Under the pieces are notes generated by a model. That model ran no database searches. It was not told the DNA's origin and saw only the letters and a list, made by a program, of their open reading frames with translations. A DNA stretch of 64,000 nucleotides from the NCBI RefSeq assembly GCF_014208105.1, contig NZ_JACHMQ010000001.1:2790001-2854000 (forward strand). The letters are read 5' to 3'. This document shows positions 33,165 through 42,265 of the stretch, in pieces. Positions within the stretch are counted from its first letter, which is position 1, and the number at the start of each line of letters is the position of its first letter. The position numbers and the translations under genes are program-made. The DNA is from Actinomadura coerulea (GTDB lineage: Bacteria > Actinomycetota > Actinomycetes > Streptosporangiales > Streptosporangiaceae).

Positions 33165-33440
33165 TCAGTCCGGGCGGGGGCCGGGGCGAGACCGGGCCAA
33201 GAGCCGATCGACCGGGTGGTCGCCGGGATCGGTCGAGCGCGGTCCAGGTCGGCGAGATGTGACGGTGAGGACGGCGTTCGCCCGGTAGCCGGCCCAGTTC
33301 CACCAGCGGACGTCATCTCCGTTGCGGGTGATGACGGTGCCGCCGAGATGGCCGGTGGCGGTGGCGCCCTCGCGCATCTTGGCGAGGTAGCGGACGGCTC
33401 GTTCGGTCATGGCGACGGGCCGGCCGGCGCCCAACAGGAC
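33165..33440 (-). pseudogene. Fragment resembling C-terminal part of a DEAD/DEAH helicase
   Basis: Minus-strand frame TERAVRYLAKMREGATATGH then GGTVITRNGDDVRWWNWAGY and RANAVLTVT. The R-WW-WAGYRAN block is what I associate with actinobacterial Lhr-like/DEAD-DEAH helicases. Sequence before and after loses similarity, and the open frame (to 33659) has no coherent fold. Probably a relic; family assignment is tentative. Confidence 0.4.
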
Positions 33441-33649
33441 GTCCTCCAGTCCAACCCGGCGCGGGACCTGCGCGGACATGCGGCGAGCACTCAACCCGCC
33501 TTCGACCACGCCGACGTGCTTCAGGCATCGCTCCTCCTCGTGCTGAACCTCGAGAAGACTTCCACGGGGTGGATCCCCTCTCAACTGTTTCGCCAGATCA
33601 TGAAGCTGGTTGAGCGCATATTGGATCCAGTAGGACGGCGCCGCACACC

Positions 33650-33874
33650 GAAGAGGCATCGCTGGCGGAGACGCTCGCCCTGCGGCAGCACCGAGTCGAC
33701 ATCATGACCGCGCGCCCCCAGACCCCAGGGCCCACCGCCCTGCTTCTCCGGCCAGACTGCTACGTGGCCTGGGCATGCGCATCACCCCAACCAGAGCCCA
33801 CGGAAATGGAAGAACTCCGGGCAGCCTTGCAGCGGTGGTTCGGCGTCGTCGAACCCGCCCGCGCCACACCTTGA
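33650..33874 (+). pseudogene. FAD-dependent aromatic monooxygenase, C-terminal relic
   Basis: The frame ending in TGA 33872-33874 reads VDIMTARPQTPGPTALLLRP then DCYVAWACASPQPEPTEMEE and LRAALQRWFG. This is the C-terminal thioredoxin-like end of class A flavin monooxygenases of the PheA/MhpA/PgaE type (consensus ALLVRPDGYVAWA). About 75 residues of roughly 500 remain; an ATG at 33704 gives 56 residues. Not the same sequence as the intact monooxygenase at 53197. A hairpin follows at 33907. Confidence 0.65.
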
Positions 33875-34109
33875 CCAGCCGGCACGCAGCCGAACGGTCG
33901 CGACGCCCGAACGCCGTCGGCCGTTCGGCCGCATCCTTCGGAGGGTCCAAAATCCGGGGTGTTGATCAGCTTTCAGTTCAGGGTGTTGGATCACCGGTTT
34001 CGCCCATGACGATCAGCGAGGTGCTCTCCTCTGGGCCTCGCTTCCGGTTGCTCTCGCCGCTGTTCCAGAGACGCGGAACCGAGCCGCTGGAGGCCCCGCC
34101 GGAAGATTT
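33875..34109. other. Gene-free scar with short direct repeat
   Basis: Between the monooxygenase relic and the response regulator. It has GGGTGTTGATC (about 33957) and GGGTGTTGGATC (about 33981), a near-perfect direct repeat, but no open frame with recognisable content. Probably the edge of a former insertion. Confidence 0.35.
33907..33928. terminator. Hairpin after the monooxygenase relic
   Basis: Perfect 7-bp arms CCGAACG and CGTTCGG around an 8-base loop, 33 bp after the relic's stop. No T-tract. Possibly its former terminator. Confidence 0.35.
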
Positions 34110-34808
34110 CTAACGGGCGTCCAGGTATGCGAGGACGGCCAGGACGCGCCGATGGTCGTCGTTGGTGTCACCGAGCGGGAGCTTGGTAAGAATGCTGTGC
34201 ACATGCTTCTCGACCGTTCCCTCGGCGACCCAGAGTTCGCGGGCTATGCCGACGTTGGAGAGTCCCTGTGCCATCAGCGCGAGCACGTCGCGCTCACGCG
34301 GGGTGAGAATCCCCAGGGGATCATCGCGCCGCTGGGCCGCGACGAGTTCCTGCACAAGTGACGGGTCGACGACCGAGCCGCCTCTGATGAGCCGCTGCAG
34401 CGTCTCGATGAACTCCGTCACGTCGGTGACGCGGCTCTTGAGCATGTAACCGATCCCCCGCCCGCCGGCGAGCAACTCCATCGCAGGCTCCACCTCGACG
34501 TACGCCGAGAGTACGGCGATGCTGATCTGGGGATGCCGGTCCCGGATGGTCCGCGCCGCCCGCAGGCCCTCGTCGGTCTGCGTAGGGGGCATGCGTATGT
34601 CGACGATGGCCAGGTCGGGTCGGCGCTCGCTGACCAGTGCGAGCAACTGCGAGGCGTCCTCCGCCTGTCCCACCACCTCGAAGCCGGACCGGCCCAGCAG
34701 GCTCGCGATGCCCTCGCGGAGCAGGACATCGTCGTCCGCCAACACCACGCGCGTGGACGCCGAGGCCTCGCCGCCCTGCGTCGTCCGGGTGTCTCCGACT
34801 GCGTCCAT
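34110..34808 (-). CDS. NarL/LuxR-type response regulator
   Basis: 232 residues from ATG 34808. Receiver domain (about 20-140): RVVLADDDVLLREGIASLLG acid pocket, phospho-acceptor Asp70 in LAIVDIRMPP, switch Ser in IAVLSAY and Lys in YMLKSRV. LuxR-type helix-turn-helix (about 165-225): LTPRERDVLALMAQGLSNVG, IARELWVAEGTVEKHVHSIL. Divergent from the histidine kinase, with which it should form a two-component system. It probably controls itself or the neighbouring Mur ligase homologue. Confidence 0.9.
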   Translation of the reverse strand: MDAVGDTRTTQGGEASASTRVVLADDDVLLREGIASLLGRSGFEVVGQAEDASQLLALVSERRPDLAIVDIRMPPTQTDEGLRAARTIRDRHPQISIAVLSAYVEVEPAMELLAGGRGIGYMLKSRVTDVTEFIETLQRLIRGGSVVDPSLVQELVAAQRRDDPLGILTPRERDVLALMAQGLSNVGIARELWVAEGTVEKHVHSILTKLPLGDTNDDHRRVLAVLAYLDAR

Positions 34809-34860
34809 CCCAAGAACAGCATATATGGGTCTGTCCGAAACCAGGAAATATGCTGGTCGG

Positions 34861-36411
34861 ATGACGGGGATCCGAACAAGACGCGGCGAGGGAACATCGC
34901 TCCCGTCCGGCGTGTCCGGCATGGACGGGACCCACCATCTGCGCCCTGCATTCATCGCGCTGGCGCCCCTCGGAGCGGAGCGAGCGATCTCGCCGTGGCC
35001 GGCCGCCCACGAGGCGCCGGTCGTCGAGATGGCCCTGGCTTCGCTGACCGTCCCAGTTTCGATCATCACCATCACGTCGATTGTGCTCGCCGGCCTGGGA
35101 CTCGGCCTCCTGCGCCGGGCCGTCTCCCGGCGGCGAAGGACGGCGGGCATGGCCGACCGGCCCACGGCCGGTCCCTCCGACTCGGGCACGTTCAAGGACC
35201 GCCTCACATGGGGCCTGCACCCGCATCGCTCGCCGGACGCCCAGCCCGGCATGTTCGCAGAACACCCGGCGGAGCCACACTTCGAGGGTGAGCAGGCCGC
35301 GTTGCGGCGGGTCGCGATGCTCGTCGCATCCGGGGCGGCGCCGTCCAAGGTGTACGCCGCGATGGCCAAGGAGATCGCGCTGGCGGCGGGGACCAACGGC
35401 GCCTCCCTCTCGCGGTTCGAGGCCGACCGCACAGTCCTGGTGGTGGGCAGGTACAGCAGGATCGGATCAGGCCTCCCGGTGGGCACCCGGGTGTCGACCG
35501 AAGGCCAGAACCTGGCGGCCAAGGTCCTTCGCACCGGCAAGCCCAGCCGGATCGACAGCTACGCCGACGCCCCCGGTGACCTCGCCGCGGCCCTGCGCCG
35601 GTACGACATCGGCGCGGCGGTGGCCGTGCCGGTCGTCGTCAACGGCCGGGTGTGGGGGCTGGCCGCCGCCTCCAATCGCAATGACCCCCTGCCCGACGGG
35701 ATCGAATGGAGGCTCTCCCGCTTCACCGATCTGCTCGGCACCGCCATCGCCAACGCCCAGGCACGTGACGACCTCATCGCCTCCCGGGCGCGGGTGGTGG
35801 CGGCGACCGACCAGACCCGCCAGCGCATCGAGCGCGACCTGCACGACGGCACCCAGCAAAGACTCGTCTCCCTGGCGCTGGACCTGCGCGCCGTCGAGGC
35901 CCTCGTTCCACCGGAACAGCCCGAACTGCGGTCCAGGGTCGCGGCGATCGCCGGCGGACTGGCCGCCGCTCTGGAGGAACTGCGGGAGATCTCCCGCGGC
36001 ATCCACCCCGCCATCCTGAGCGAGGGAGGCCTGCGGCCCGCGCTCAGGGCACTGGCCCGGCGGTGCCCTGTCGCCGTGGATCTCGACGCGCGGATCGAGG
36101 GCAGGCTCCCTCAGGCCACAGAGGTCGCCGCCTACTACTTCGTGGCGGAGGCGTTGGCCAACGTCGCCAAGCACGCGGGCGCGATGTCCGTCGATGTGCG
36201 GGCGGAGGCCGGGGGCGACGGACTGTCCCTGTGCGTGAGCGACGACGGCCTGGGAGGTGCGGACCCCTCGGCAGGCTCGGGACTGATCGGACTCATCGAT
36301 CGGATCGAGGCGCTGGGAGGAACGATCGCGATCAACAGCCCTCCCGGCGGCGGTACCCGGTTGGAAGCCCTACTTCCCGCCGGCCCGGCTCCGGCTGCGC
36401 ATACCAGCTAG
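34861..36411 (+). CDS. Two-component sensor histidine kinase (HisKA_3)
   Basis: About 516 residues from ATG 34861; starts at 34825, 34921 or 35029 are also in frame and none has a strong ribosome-binding site. One membrane helix (about 58-82, VPVSIITITSIVLAGLGLGL), a GAF domain (about 140-295, ALRRVAMLVASGAAPSKVYA), dimerisation/phosphoacceptor helix with His328 in RIERDLHDGTQQRLVSLALD, and an HATPase domain ending DDGLGG, GLIGLIDRIEALGGTI and GGGTRLEALLP. The likely cognate regulator is the divergent gene at 34110. With a single helix and a cytosolic GAF it may sense an intracellular or membrane signal. Confidence 0.88.
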   Translation: MTGIRTRRGEGTSLPSGVSGMDGTHHLRPAFIALAPLGAERAISPWPAAHEAPVVEMALASLTVPVSIITITSIVLAGLGLGLLRRAVSRRRRTAGMADRPTAGPSDSGTFKDRLTWGLHPHRSPDAQPGMFAEHPAEPHFEGEQAALRRVAMLVASGAAPSKVYAAMAKEIALAAGTNGASLSRFEADRTVLVVGRYSRIGSGLPVGTRVSTEGQNLAAKVLRTGKPSRIDSYADAPGDLAAALRRYDIGAAVAVPVVVNGRVWGLAAASNRNDPLPDGIEWRLSRFTDLLGTAIANAQARDDLIASRARVVAATDQTRQRIERDLHDGTQQRLVSLALDLRAVEALVPPEQPELRSRVAAIAGGLAAALEELREISRGIHPAILSEGGLRPALRALARRCPVAVDLDARIEGRLPQATEVAAYYFVAEALANVAKHAGAMSVDVRAEAGGDGLSLCVSDDGLGGADPSAGSGLIGLIDRIEALGGTIAINSPPGGGTRLEALLPAGPAPAAHTS

Positions 36412-36591
36412 CAGGTATTCCGCGTACCCGGCCACCCCCGCTGAGGGTTGGCGGCTGGCCTTGATGACGCGAGGGCCTGCGAACGACCAGACTGGCGGTA
36501 TCGCCGGCGCATCGGTGCGAGGGGACCGGCAGCGGCCGCATCCCCGCGTCCCGCACAGGCCGGGTACCCGTTTTGGAAACGAGGGACCGTC

Positions 36592-37716
36592 ATGATCAGC
36601 AACATCCTGCCCAAGCACGCCGTCGCAGGCGGCGGCGCGGTGGAAGGCGAGATCGAGGGCGAGGTGGAGACCCTCGCCCGCGGCCCGGACGTCCACACCT
36701 TCGACCGCGGTCAGGCGCTTCAGGAGGTCATGAACTCCCCTCTGTCCATCGGGGTGGCCGGGCTCCGCGGCAAGACGTGCACGGGCGCGATGCTCGCCCA
36801 TATCCTGAGCGTCCTTGAAAGCGCGCCTTCCTGGATCCTCGGGGCGGATCTGGTCGGCTACGGTCTCCGGTCACGGGTCGGGCAGGGCGCAGGCGGTCCT
36901 CTGATACTGGAGGCCACTTCGTCCGTGCCGGCCGAGTCCGTACCCGACCTGTGCGTGTTCGGCGGGACCGATCCTGGCGAGGTCCCCGCATGGATCGACC
37001 AGGTCGCCACGGTGATCGCCCCTCACAGTGAGAAGTCCGGGCTCGCGAAAGGCGCAGGCCTCGACAACCTGGTGACCTACGGTCCTGGCCCCGGAGCTAC
37101 CTGGACCGTGGACTCCCGGTGGACCGGGAGCGGGTGCCGCATCGTCGCCCGGGGCCCGAACCGCGAAGTCCTCTGGGCGGACGTGCCCGTGCCGGCACAC
37201 GCGGACAACGCCATGGCGGCGCTGGCCGCCGCCATGGCCCTCGGCATTGCCCCCATGGAGGCGGCCGGGGCCCTGGAGAGCTACCAGGGGGTGCACCGGC
37301 ACCTCACCATCGCGGGCCGGACGCACTCCGTGACCGTGATCGACTCGGTGGCCCGCCATCACGATTCGATCAGCGCGGACCTCGCCGCCGCCCGGGAACT
37401 GACGGGCGGACAGGGCCGGGTACGCGTCCTGGCAGTCGCCGATCCCGCGCTCGCGCACACCATCACGGTCTCCGCGCGGCAGGCCGTCGAACAGGTCGTG
37501 ACGCTTGAGCCTCCCAGGCCCTCGCACCGCATCCACCGCATCGCCGGTGCCCGTCGCCCCGACATCGGCCGGGCGGTCAAGGAGATCACTGAGCAAACCC
37601 GGCCGGGGGACGTAGTCGTGGTCCTCGGCACCGAGCCGCCCGCCGAGCACCTCGCCGGTGAGGTTCTCGACGGCCTCGGTGAGACGGGCCCCCGGGCCTA
37701 CCAGACGGCCTCCTGA
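36592..37716 (+). CDS. Divergent MurC-like Mur ligase family protein
   Basis: 374 residues from ATG 36592 with GAGGGACC upstream. A P-loop-like GLRGKTCTGAM (about 59-69) matches the GTHGKTTT motif of Mur ligases. HADNAMAALAAAMALGIAPM matches the central-domain HNxxNxxAA region. The C-terminal HRHLTIAGRTHSVTVIDSVA and RHHDSISADLAAARE match MurC's RR...DDYAHHPTEI. It is shorter than MurC (about 460), lacks the N-terminal UDP-binding Rossmann domain, and lacks the T-N-x-x-DHLD motif. It is unlikely to be the housekeeping UDP-MurNAc-alanine ligase. A specialised ATP-dependent amide ligase or a nucleotide-binding regulator is possible. Next to a two-component system, convergent with the FAD enzyme. 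Confidence 0.65.
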   Translation: MISNILPKHAVAGGGAVEGEIEGEVETLARGPDVHTFDRGQALQEVMNSPLSIGVAGLRGKTCTGAMLAHILSVLESAPSWILGADLVGYGLRSRVGQGAGGPLILEATSSVPAESVPDLCVFGGTDPGEVPAWIDQVATVIAPHSEKSGLAKGAGLDNLVTYGPGPGATWTVDSRWTGSGCRIVARGPNREVLWADVPVPAHADNAMAALAAAMALGIAPMEAAGALESYQGVHRHLTIAGRTHSVTVIDSVARHHDSISADLAAARELTGGQGRVRVLAVADPALAHTITVSARQAVEQVVTLEPPRPSHRIHRIAGARRPDIGRAVKEITEQTRPGDVVVVLGTEPPAEHLAGEVLDGLGETGPRAYQTAS

Positions 37717-37764
37717 ACCGAGGGCCCGTCGGCCCACGGCCTCCGGGATGTCGCCCGGCCACGA

Positions 37765-39375
37765 CTACCGGCGCGCGCGGAGCCGTCGCCGGCCGCCATG
37801 AGCGTCCCGGAGCACCTGCCGCGCGGTCAGCCGCCCGGACGTGGCGTTGGTACCGGCCCCCGGCCAGGTCGCCGCGCCGGTCAGGTAGAGCCCGGGGACC
37901 GCGGTGCGGTAGCGGCTGTGCCCGGCGAGCGGACGGAACATGAAGTTCTGGGTGAGGTGGTGGCTGCCGGCGCCATTGTCTCCTCCGACCAGGTTCGGGT
38001 TCGCCTCCTCCAGGTCGCGGGGGGTGAGCGCGGCGCACGCCGCGACCAGGCCGGTGACACCAGGCGCGTACCGCTCGAGCTTGGCCAGCACCCGTTCGGT
38101 CATCGCGTCGGCGACGTCCGGCCATGCTCGGCCTCGGATGACGTCGGCGGCGTCGCCGCGGATCTCCGCCGGCACCGCGCGGACCTGAACCCACAGCGTG
38201 TCCCGGCCGGCGGGCGCCCTGCCCGGGTCGATCGCCGAGGTCTGCCCGACGACGAGCAGCGGATCGGCGGGCAGCAGCCCTGCCTGGGCCTCCGCGTAGG
38301 TGCGGGCCAGGTCGTCCACGTACGGGGCGACGTGGACGTAGCCGAAACGGGAGAGCTCCCCGCCCGCGGCCCACGGTACCGGCCCGTCCAGGGCCAGGTG
38401 GAGCATCAGCGTCCCGGGGCCGTACTGGTAGGTGCGGATCCCGCGCCGGACACTCGCGGGAACCCCCGCTGGGGGGAGCAGCCGTTCGTAGAGCGCGCGC
38501 GGCCCGACGTTGGCGATCACCGCACGACGCGCTGCCACGCGGGTACCGTCGGTCGTGCGGACCCCGGCCGCGCGCCCGTTACGGCACAGGACACGGTCGA
38601 CCTCCACGCCGGTGCGGACGGTGCCGCCGCCCTCGGCGACGACGGCGGCGAGCGCCTCGGGCAGGCGTCCCGCCCCTCCCTCCACCACGGCCATCCCGGT
38701 CTCCATGTCAGAGAAGATCTCCAGGATCGGGAAGACGGCGCCGCCCGCGACATCGGGGGCGAGATCGAGATGCATCCCCCAGCAGGCCGCCATCGCCCGC
38801 GCCTCCCGGGTGGCGAACAGGGACTCCCCCAGCTCCCGGGTGCTCATCAGCAGCGTCCTTACCAGCTCACCGGCCCCGCGGAGCCTGTGCCGCGCCAGCA
38901 GGCGCGCCGCTTCACGGGCGGCTGCGGCCGAGGGCACGGCACAGCCGTAGAACCTGAACAGGTGCGGGGCGAACCGCTGGTAGAAGCGGTACAGGTCGGC
39001 GAACCCTTCGGCGTCACCGGCGTCGTGCGCGGCCAGCCCGTCGAGGGTGCGTTCGTACCCGCAGTAGACCCGCAGGCTCCGGCCCCCGGGGAACGCGTTG
39101 GCGAACGGCCGGTCGCAGACCCGGAAGCGCAACCCGTGGCGGGCCAAGTCCGGGCCGAAGTCGGCGTGGGCCTGGGACGCGACGAAGAGGTTCTGGTTGG
39201 TGGCGTACAGGTCGTGCACGAACCCCGGAAGGGTGACCTCCCCGCTGGCGATGGCACCGCCGACGGCTCCGGCCTGCTCCAGGACGGCGACCGACCATCC
39301 GGCGCGCACCAGGTAAAGCGCTGCCACCAGCCCGTTATGGCCGCCTCCGATGACGACGGCGTCGTACTCTTCCAT
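37765..39375 (-). CDS. CrtI/COG1233-type FAD-dependent oxidoreductase 1
   Basis: 536 residues. N-terminal dinucleotide motif YDAVVIGGGHNGLVAALYLV, then VLEQAGAVGGAIASGE. A central helical region follows, and the C-terminal FAD-binding block is VPGLYLTGAATWPGAGTNAT. Phytoene desaturase/amine-oxidase fold, with substrate-domain GAGRLPEALAAVVAEGGGTV as in the family. Such enzymes desaturate, isomerise or oxidise hydrophobic substrates. A paralogue lies at 50798. First enzyme of the 37.7-43.5 kb minus-strand group, 12 bp from the amidohydrolase. Substrate unknown; no carotenoid genes are nearby. Confidence 0.83.
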   Translation of the reverse strand: MEEYDAVVIGGGHNGLVAALYLVRAGWSVAVLEQAGAVGGAIASGEVTLPGFVHDLYATNQNLFVASQAHADFGPDLARHGLRFRVCDRPFANAFPGGRSLRVYCGYERTLDGLAAHDAGDAEGFADLYRFYQRFAPHLFRFYGCAVPSAAAAREAARLLARHRLRGAGELVRTLLMSTRELGESLFATREARAMAACWGMHLDLAPDVAGGAVFPILEIFSDMETGMAVVEGGAGRLPEALAAVVAEGGGTVRTGVEVDRVLCRNGRAAGVRTTDGTRVAARRAVIANVGPRALYERLLPPAGVPASVRRGIRTYQYGPGTLMLHLALDGPVPWAAGGELSRFGYVHVAPYVDDLARTYAEAQAGLLPADPLLVVGQTSAIDPGRAPAGRDTLWVQVRAVPAEIRGDAADVIRGRAWPDVADAMTERVLAKLERYAPGVTGLVAACAALTPRDLEEANPNLVGGDNGAGSHHLTQNFMFRPLAGHSRYRTAVPGLYLTGAATWPGAGTNATSGRLTARQVLRDAHGGRRRLRARR

Positions 39376-39387
39376 CTGCCTTCCCTT

Positions 39388-40326
39388 CTACCACCCGAGC
39401 CACGCTTCGGCGTTGCTCACCCCGACGCGCCGGGTGAACGCCGTTCCGCGGTGGGCGACGAGGCCGACCGGGTCGGCGGTCCCCATCGGGAACGGCCAAT
39501 CGCTGCCGAGCACCATCCGGTCGGCCCCGAAGACCGTGACGGCCAGGTCCACCACGGCAGGGTCGTGGGCCAAGCAGTCCACGAACAGCCGCCGGAGTGC
39601 GTGCGCGGGGGGTTCGGTCTCGGACGGTATCCCCGGCCTGGCGGTGTCCGCACCGCGCTGCCACCGGCCGGCCACGGCCGGCGCGACACCCCCGCAGTGG
39701 ACGAGGAGCACCTTGAGCGCCGGGTGACGCGACAGCACGCCGCCGAACACCAGTTGCGCCGCCGCCAGTCCGGTCTCAGACGGGTTGCCGAGCAGGTTCC
39801 CGAGGTAGAACTCGCGCAGCCGGATGTCGGGCGAAGCCCCAGGGTGCAGCATGAGCGGGCGTCGGTCGACCTCCAGCGCCGCCCAGAGCGGGTCCAGGCG
39901 GGTGTCGGCCAGGGACACCGAGAGGCCGCCGGCGGCCGCCGCCACCCCGACGAACCGAAGGTCTCGCCCGATGCGCCGGTACTCGGCGAGGGCCGCCTCG
40001 GGGTGCTCCAGCGGAAGGTACGCCAAGGGGGCCAGCCGCGGTGCCCCCGCGACGGCGGCGAGCAGCCCTTCGTTCACCACGCGCACCCAGGCGGGCGTCC
40101 ATTCGATCGGCAGCGTCTGCCGGAAGAACGGCGGCGGTAGCGAGACCACCGCGCCGTCCAGGCCGGCCTTGTCCAAGTGCTCCTCCAGGCGTTCCGCGTG
40201 GTAGAGGTCGACCGGTCCGACGGGACGGCCGTCGACCGCGAGGGCGCCGTCCGGCGCGCGCTCGATCCCCGGCGGAAGCTCTGGGAGAGCCGGGGCGAGA
40301 TGGGTGTGCAGGTCGTAGCCGGGCAT
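39388..40326 (-). CDS. Amidohydrolase family protein (ACMSD-like)
   Basis: 312 residues from ATG 40326 (MPGYDLHTHLAP). Metal-binding H-x-H near the N-terminus (LHTHLAP), His in LMLHPGAS, His in VLLVHCGGVAP, and Asp in MVLGSDWPFPMG. This is the amidohydrolase-2 family that includes 2-amino-3-carboxymuconate semialdehyde decarboxylase, gamma-resorcylate decarboxylase and lactonase-type hydrolases. Non-oxidative decarboxylation or hydrolysis of an aromatic-derived acid is the likely role. It is co-transcribed with the FAD enzyme downstream. Confidence 0.83.
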   Translation of the reverse strand: MPGYDLHTHLAPALPELPPGIERAPDGALAVDGRPVGPVDLYHAERLEEHLDKAGLDGAVVSLPPPFFRQTLPIEWTPAWVRVVNEGLLAAVAGAPRLAPLAYLPLEHPEAALAEYRRIGRDLRFVGVAAAAGGLSVSLADTRLDPLWAALEVDRRPLMLHPGASPDIRLREFYLGNLLGNPSETGLAAAQLVFGGVLSRHPALKVLLVHCGGVAPAVAGRWQRGADTARPGIPSETEPPAHALRRLFVDCLAHDPAVVDLAVTVFGADRMVLGSDWPFPMGTADPVGLVAHRGTAFTRRVGVSNAEAWLGW

Positions 40327-40426
40327 TGGGCGGTCAGTTCTCCTTGTCTTCGCCCTTGCCGCCGATGGCACGATCGGTGCGCGCGGCGCCGGGGGCGGAC
40401 GGTGATCCACGAGCCGTGCGGTCCGC

Positions 40427-41215
40427 TCAGGCCAGGAAGCGGCTGAGCACGGACGCCAGCTCCCGGGGCCGTTCCAAGGGGACGAGATGACCGCACCCCG
40501 CTATCTCGGCCAGCGACACGCGCCTCCCCAGCCCAATCATCCGGCCCGCGTCCTCCTCGCTCAGGACGGAGCTGTGCCGGCCGCGAATGAGCAGCGTCTC
40601 CCGCTCATTGCGCCGCCACGTCTCCCAGTGGTCCTCGTCCTGGAACTGCCACCGCACGAGCAACGCGGGATCGATCTTCTTCTGGAACCCCTCAGGGCTG
40701 GGCGCCGTCGAGAGGCAGGCCTCGCGTTCGGCCACCTCCGGCGTCGCCCCCGGCGCGATGGCCCTGACGGCCCGCACGCCTTCGGCGACGGTGCGGAACG
40801 TCCCCCGCAGCGGCGGCAGCTCCAGGGCGGACCGGCTCGACGAGGGCGGTATGTCGATGACCGCGAGCCTGTCGACACGCCGGTCGCGTTTCGCCAGTTC
40901 CAGGGCGATCAGCCCGCCCCAGGAGAAGCCGACGACCCGGACCCGCCGGAGGTCGAGCCGGTCGATGACCGCGGCGAGCTGCTCGGCCTGGGCGGCGGAC
41001 GAGTAGTCCCGGTTCTCGATCCATGAGCTGTCCCCGTAGCCGAGCAGGTCGGCCGACGCCCACCCGAGCGTGCGCGGCAACGCGTCGATCGTCGCCTCGA
41101 ACGTCCAGGCGGAGCCGCCCGCGCCGTGGAGGAACAGCGTGTCGATCGGACCGTCACCGTGCAGGACGTGGGTCCGGCGGTCACCGACCGAGACGTAGCA
41201 GTGGTTCACCCGCAT
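40427..41215 (-). CDS. Alpha/beta hydrolase
   Basis: 262 residues. Oxyanion HGAGGSAW near 30, nucleophile Ser in VVGFSWGGLIALEL (G-x-S-x-G), acid probably in the LLIRGRHSSVLSEED loop, and His in IAGCGHLVPLERP. Typical of C-C or ester hydrolases in catabolic clusters (MhpC/epoxide-hydrolase-like). Could hydrolyse a ring-cleavage product or an ester. Between the amidohydrolase and the P450 reductase on the same strand. Confidence 0.85.
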   Translation of the reverse strand: MRVNHCYVSVGDRRTHVLHGDGPIDTLFLHGAGGSAWTFEATIDALPRTLGWASADLLGYGDSSWIENRDYSSAAQAEQLAAVIDRLDLRRVRVVGFSWGGLIALELAKRDRRVDRLAVIDIPPSSSRSALELPPLRGTFRTVAEGVRAVRAIAPGATPEVAEREACLSTAPSPEGFQKKIDPALLVRWQFQDEDHWETWRRNERETLLIRGRHSSVLSEEDAGRMIGLGRRVSLAEIAGCGHLVPLERPRELASVLSRFLA

Positions 41216-41257
41216 CGCATTCTCCCTTGGGGACCAGTCTGACGGCCGTAGGCGGGA

Positions 41258-42265
41258 TCACAGGTCCAGCACCAGCCGCGGCCCGGCGGCACGGGAAACG
41301 CAGATCATCATCCGGTCTCCGGCCGCCCGCTGCTCGTCGGTCAGGTAGGCGTCGCGGTGGTCGACCGCCCCGTCCAGCACCGCGGTCTCGCACGTGCCGC
41401 AGGTTCCCTCCGAGCACGAGTACATGACCCCGACCCCGGCCTCCTCGGCGACGTCGACGATCCTCTCGCCGGGTCCGACGACCAGCGTGACGCCGCTCAG
41501 CTCGCAGACGACCTCGAACGGGGCGGCCCTCGCGGGTTCCGCGGGTGCACGGTTGCGGAACCGCTCGATGCGGAGGGTGTCCCGCGGCCATGGCTCGGCG
41601 CGCCGCGTCACCGCCTCCAGCAGCCCCTCGGGGCCGCAGCAGTAGACGAGCGTGCCGTCCGCCGGGGCCTCCAGGATCGCGTCGAGGTCAAGCAGGCCGC
41701 AGACGTCCTGCGGGACCAGCGTCACGCGGTCGCCGTAGCCCGCCAGCTCGTCCAGGAACGCCATCGAATCCCGGGATCCCCCGCCGTAGTAGAGGTGCCA
41801 GGCCGCTCCCCGCCGCTCCGCCTCGACCAGCATCGGCAGGATCGGGGTGACGCCGATCCCTCCGGCGACGAAGACGTACCGCTGCGCCGTGGCGAGGGCG
41901 AAGTTGTTCCGTGGGCCGCGCACTCGTACCTCGTCGCCGACCTGGAGGACGTCATGGACGTAGGCGGATCCGCCTCGGCTGTCGGCTTCCCTCAGGACGC
42001 CGATCCGCCACACCGTGTTCCGGCGCGGATCACCGCACAGGGAGTACTGCCGGATCAGGCCGTTCCCGAGCACGAGGTCGACATGGGCGCCGGGAGACCA
42101 GGCGGGCAGCACCCGCCCGTCCGGCGCCGTGAGTTCGAGGACGACCACGCCGCGTGCGACGGCGGCCTTGCCAACGACGCGGAGGCACAGTTCGGCCTCG
42201 CCGGTTCCCGCGGCGGGCTCGCGGTCGCGCGAGGCGGCGGAACTCGTGATCACACTCGCGGTCAC
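41258..42265 (-). CDS. Phthalate-dioxygenase-reductase-type FMN/2Fe-2S oxidoreductase
   Basis: 335 residues from a GTG overlapping the P450 stop (GTGA). Flavin domain with RQYSLCGDPR (R-x-Y-S) near 90, NAD domain with YVFVAGGIGVTPILPMLVEA and TLVYCCGPEGLLEAV, and a C-terminal plant-type ferredoxin domain (about 255-335) with cluster ligands in YSCSEGTCGTCETAV and MICVSRA. FMN, NAD and 2Fe-2S in this order is the layout of the reductase fused to P450 in CYP116B/P450RhF. Here it is separate but translationally coupled to the P450, so it is almost certainly its electron donor. Confidence 0.88.
   Translation of the reverse strand: MTASVITSSAASRDREPAAGTGEAELCLRVVGKAAVARGVVVLELTAPDGRVLPAWSPGAHVDLVLGNGLIRQYSLCGDPRRNTVWRIGVLREADSRGGSAYVHDVLQVGDEVRVRGPRNNFALATAQRYVFVAGGIGVTPILPMLVEAERRGAAWHLYYGGGSRDSMAFLDELAGYGDRVTLVPQDVCGLLDLDAILEAPADGTLVYCCGPEGLLEAVTRRAEPWPRDTLRIERFRNRAPAEPARAAPFEVVCELSGVTLVVGPGERIVDVAEEAGVGVMYSCSEGTCGTCETAVLDGAVDHRDAYLTDEQRAAGDRMMICVSRAAGPRLVLDL

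Noticed and set aside
37765..39375. Phytoene desaturase for carotenoid synthesis
   Set aside because: Only the broad COG1233 fold matches; no crtB, crtE or cyclase genes are near.
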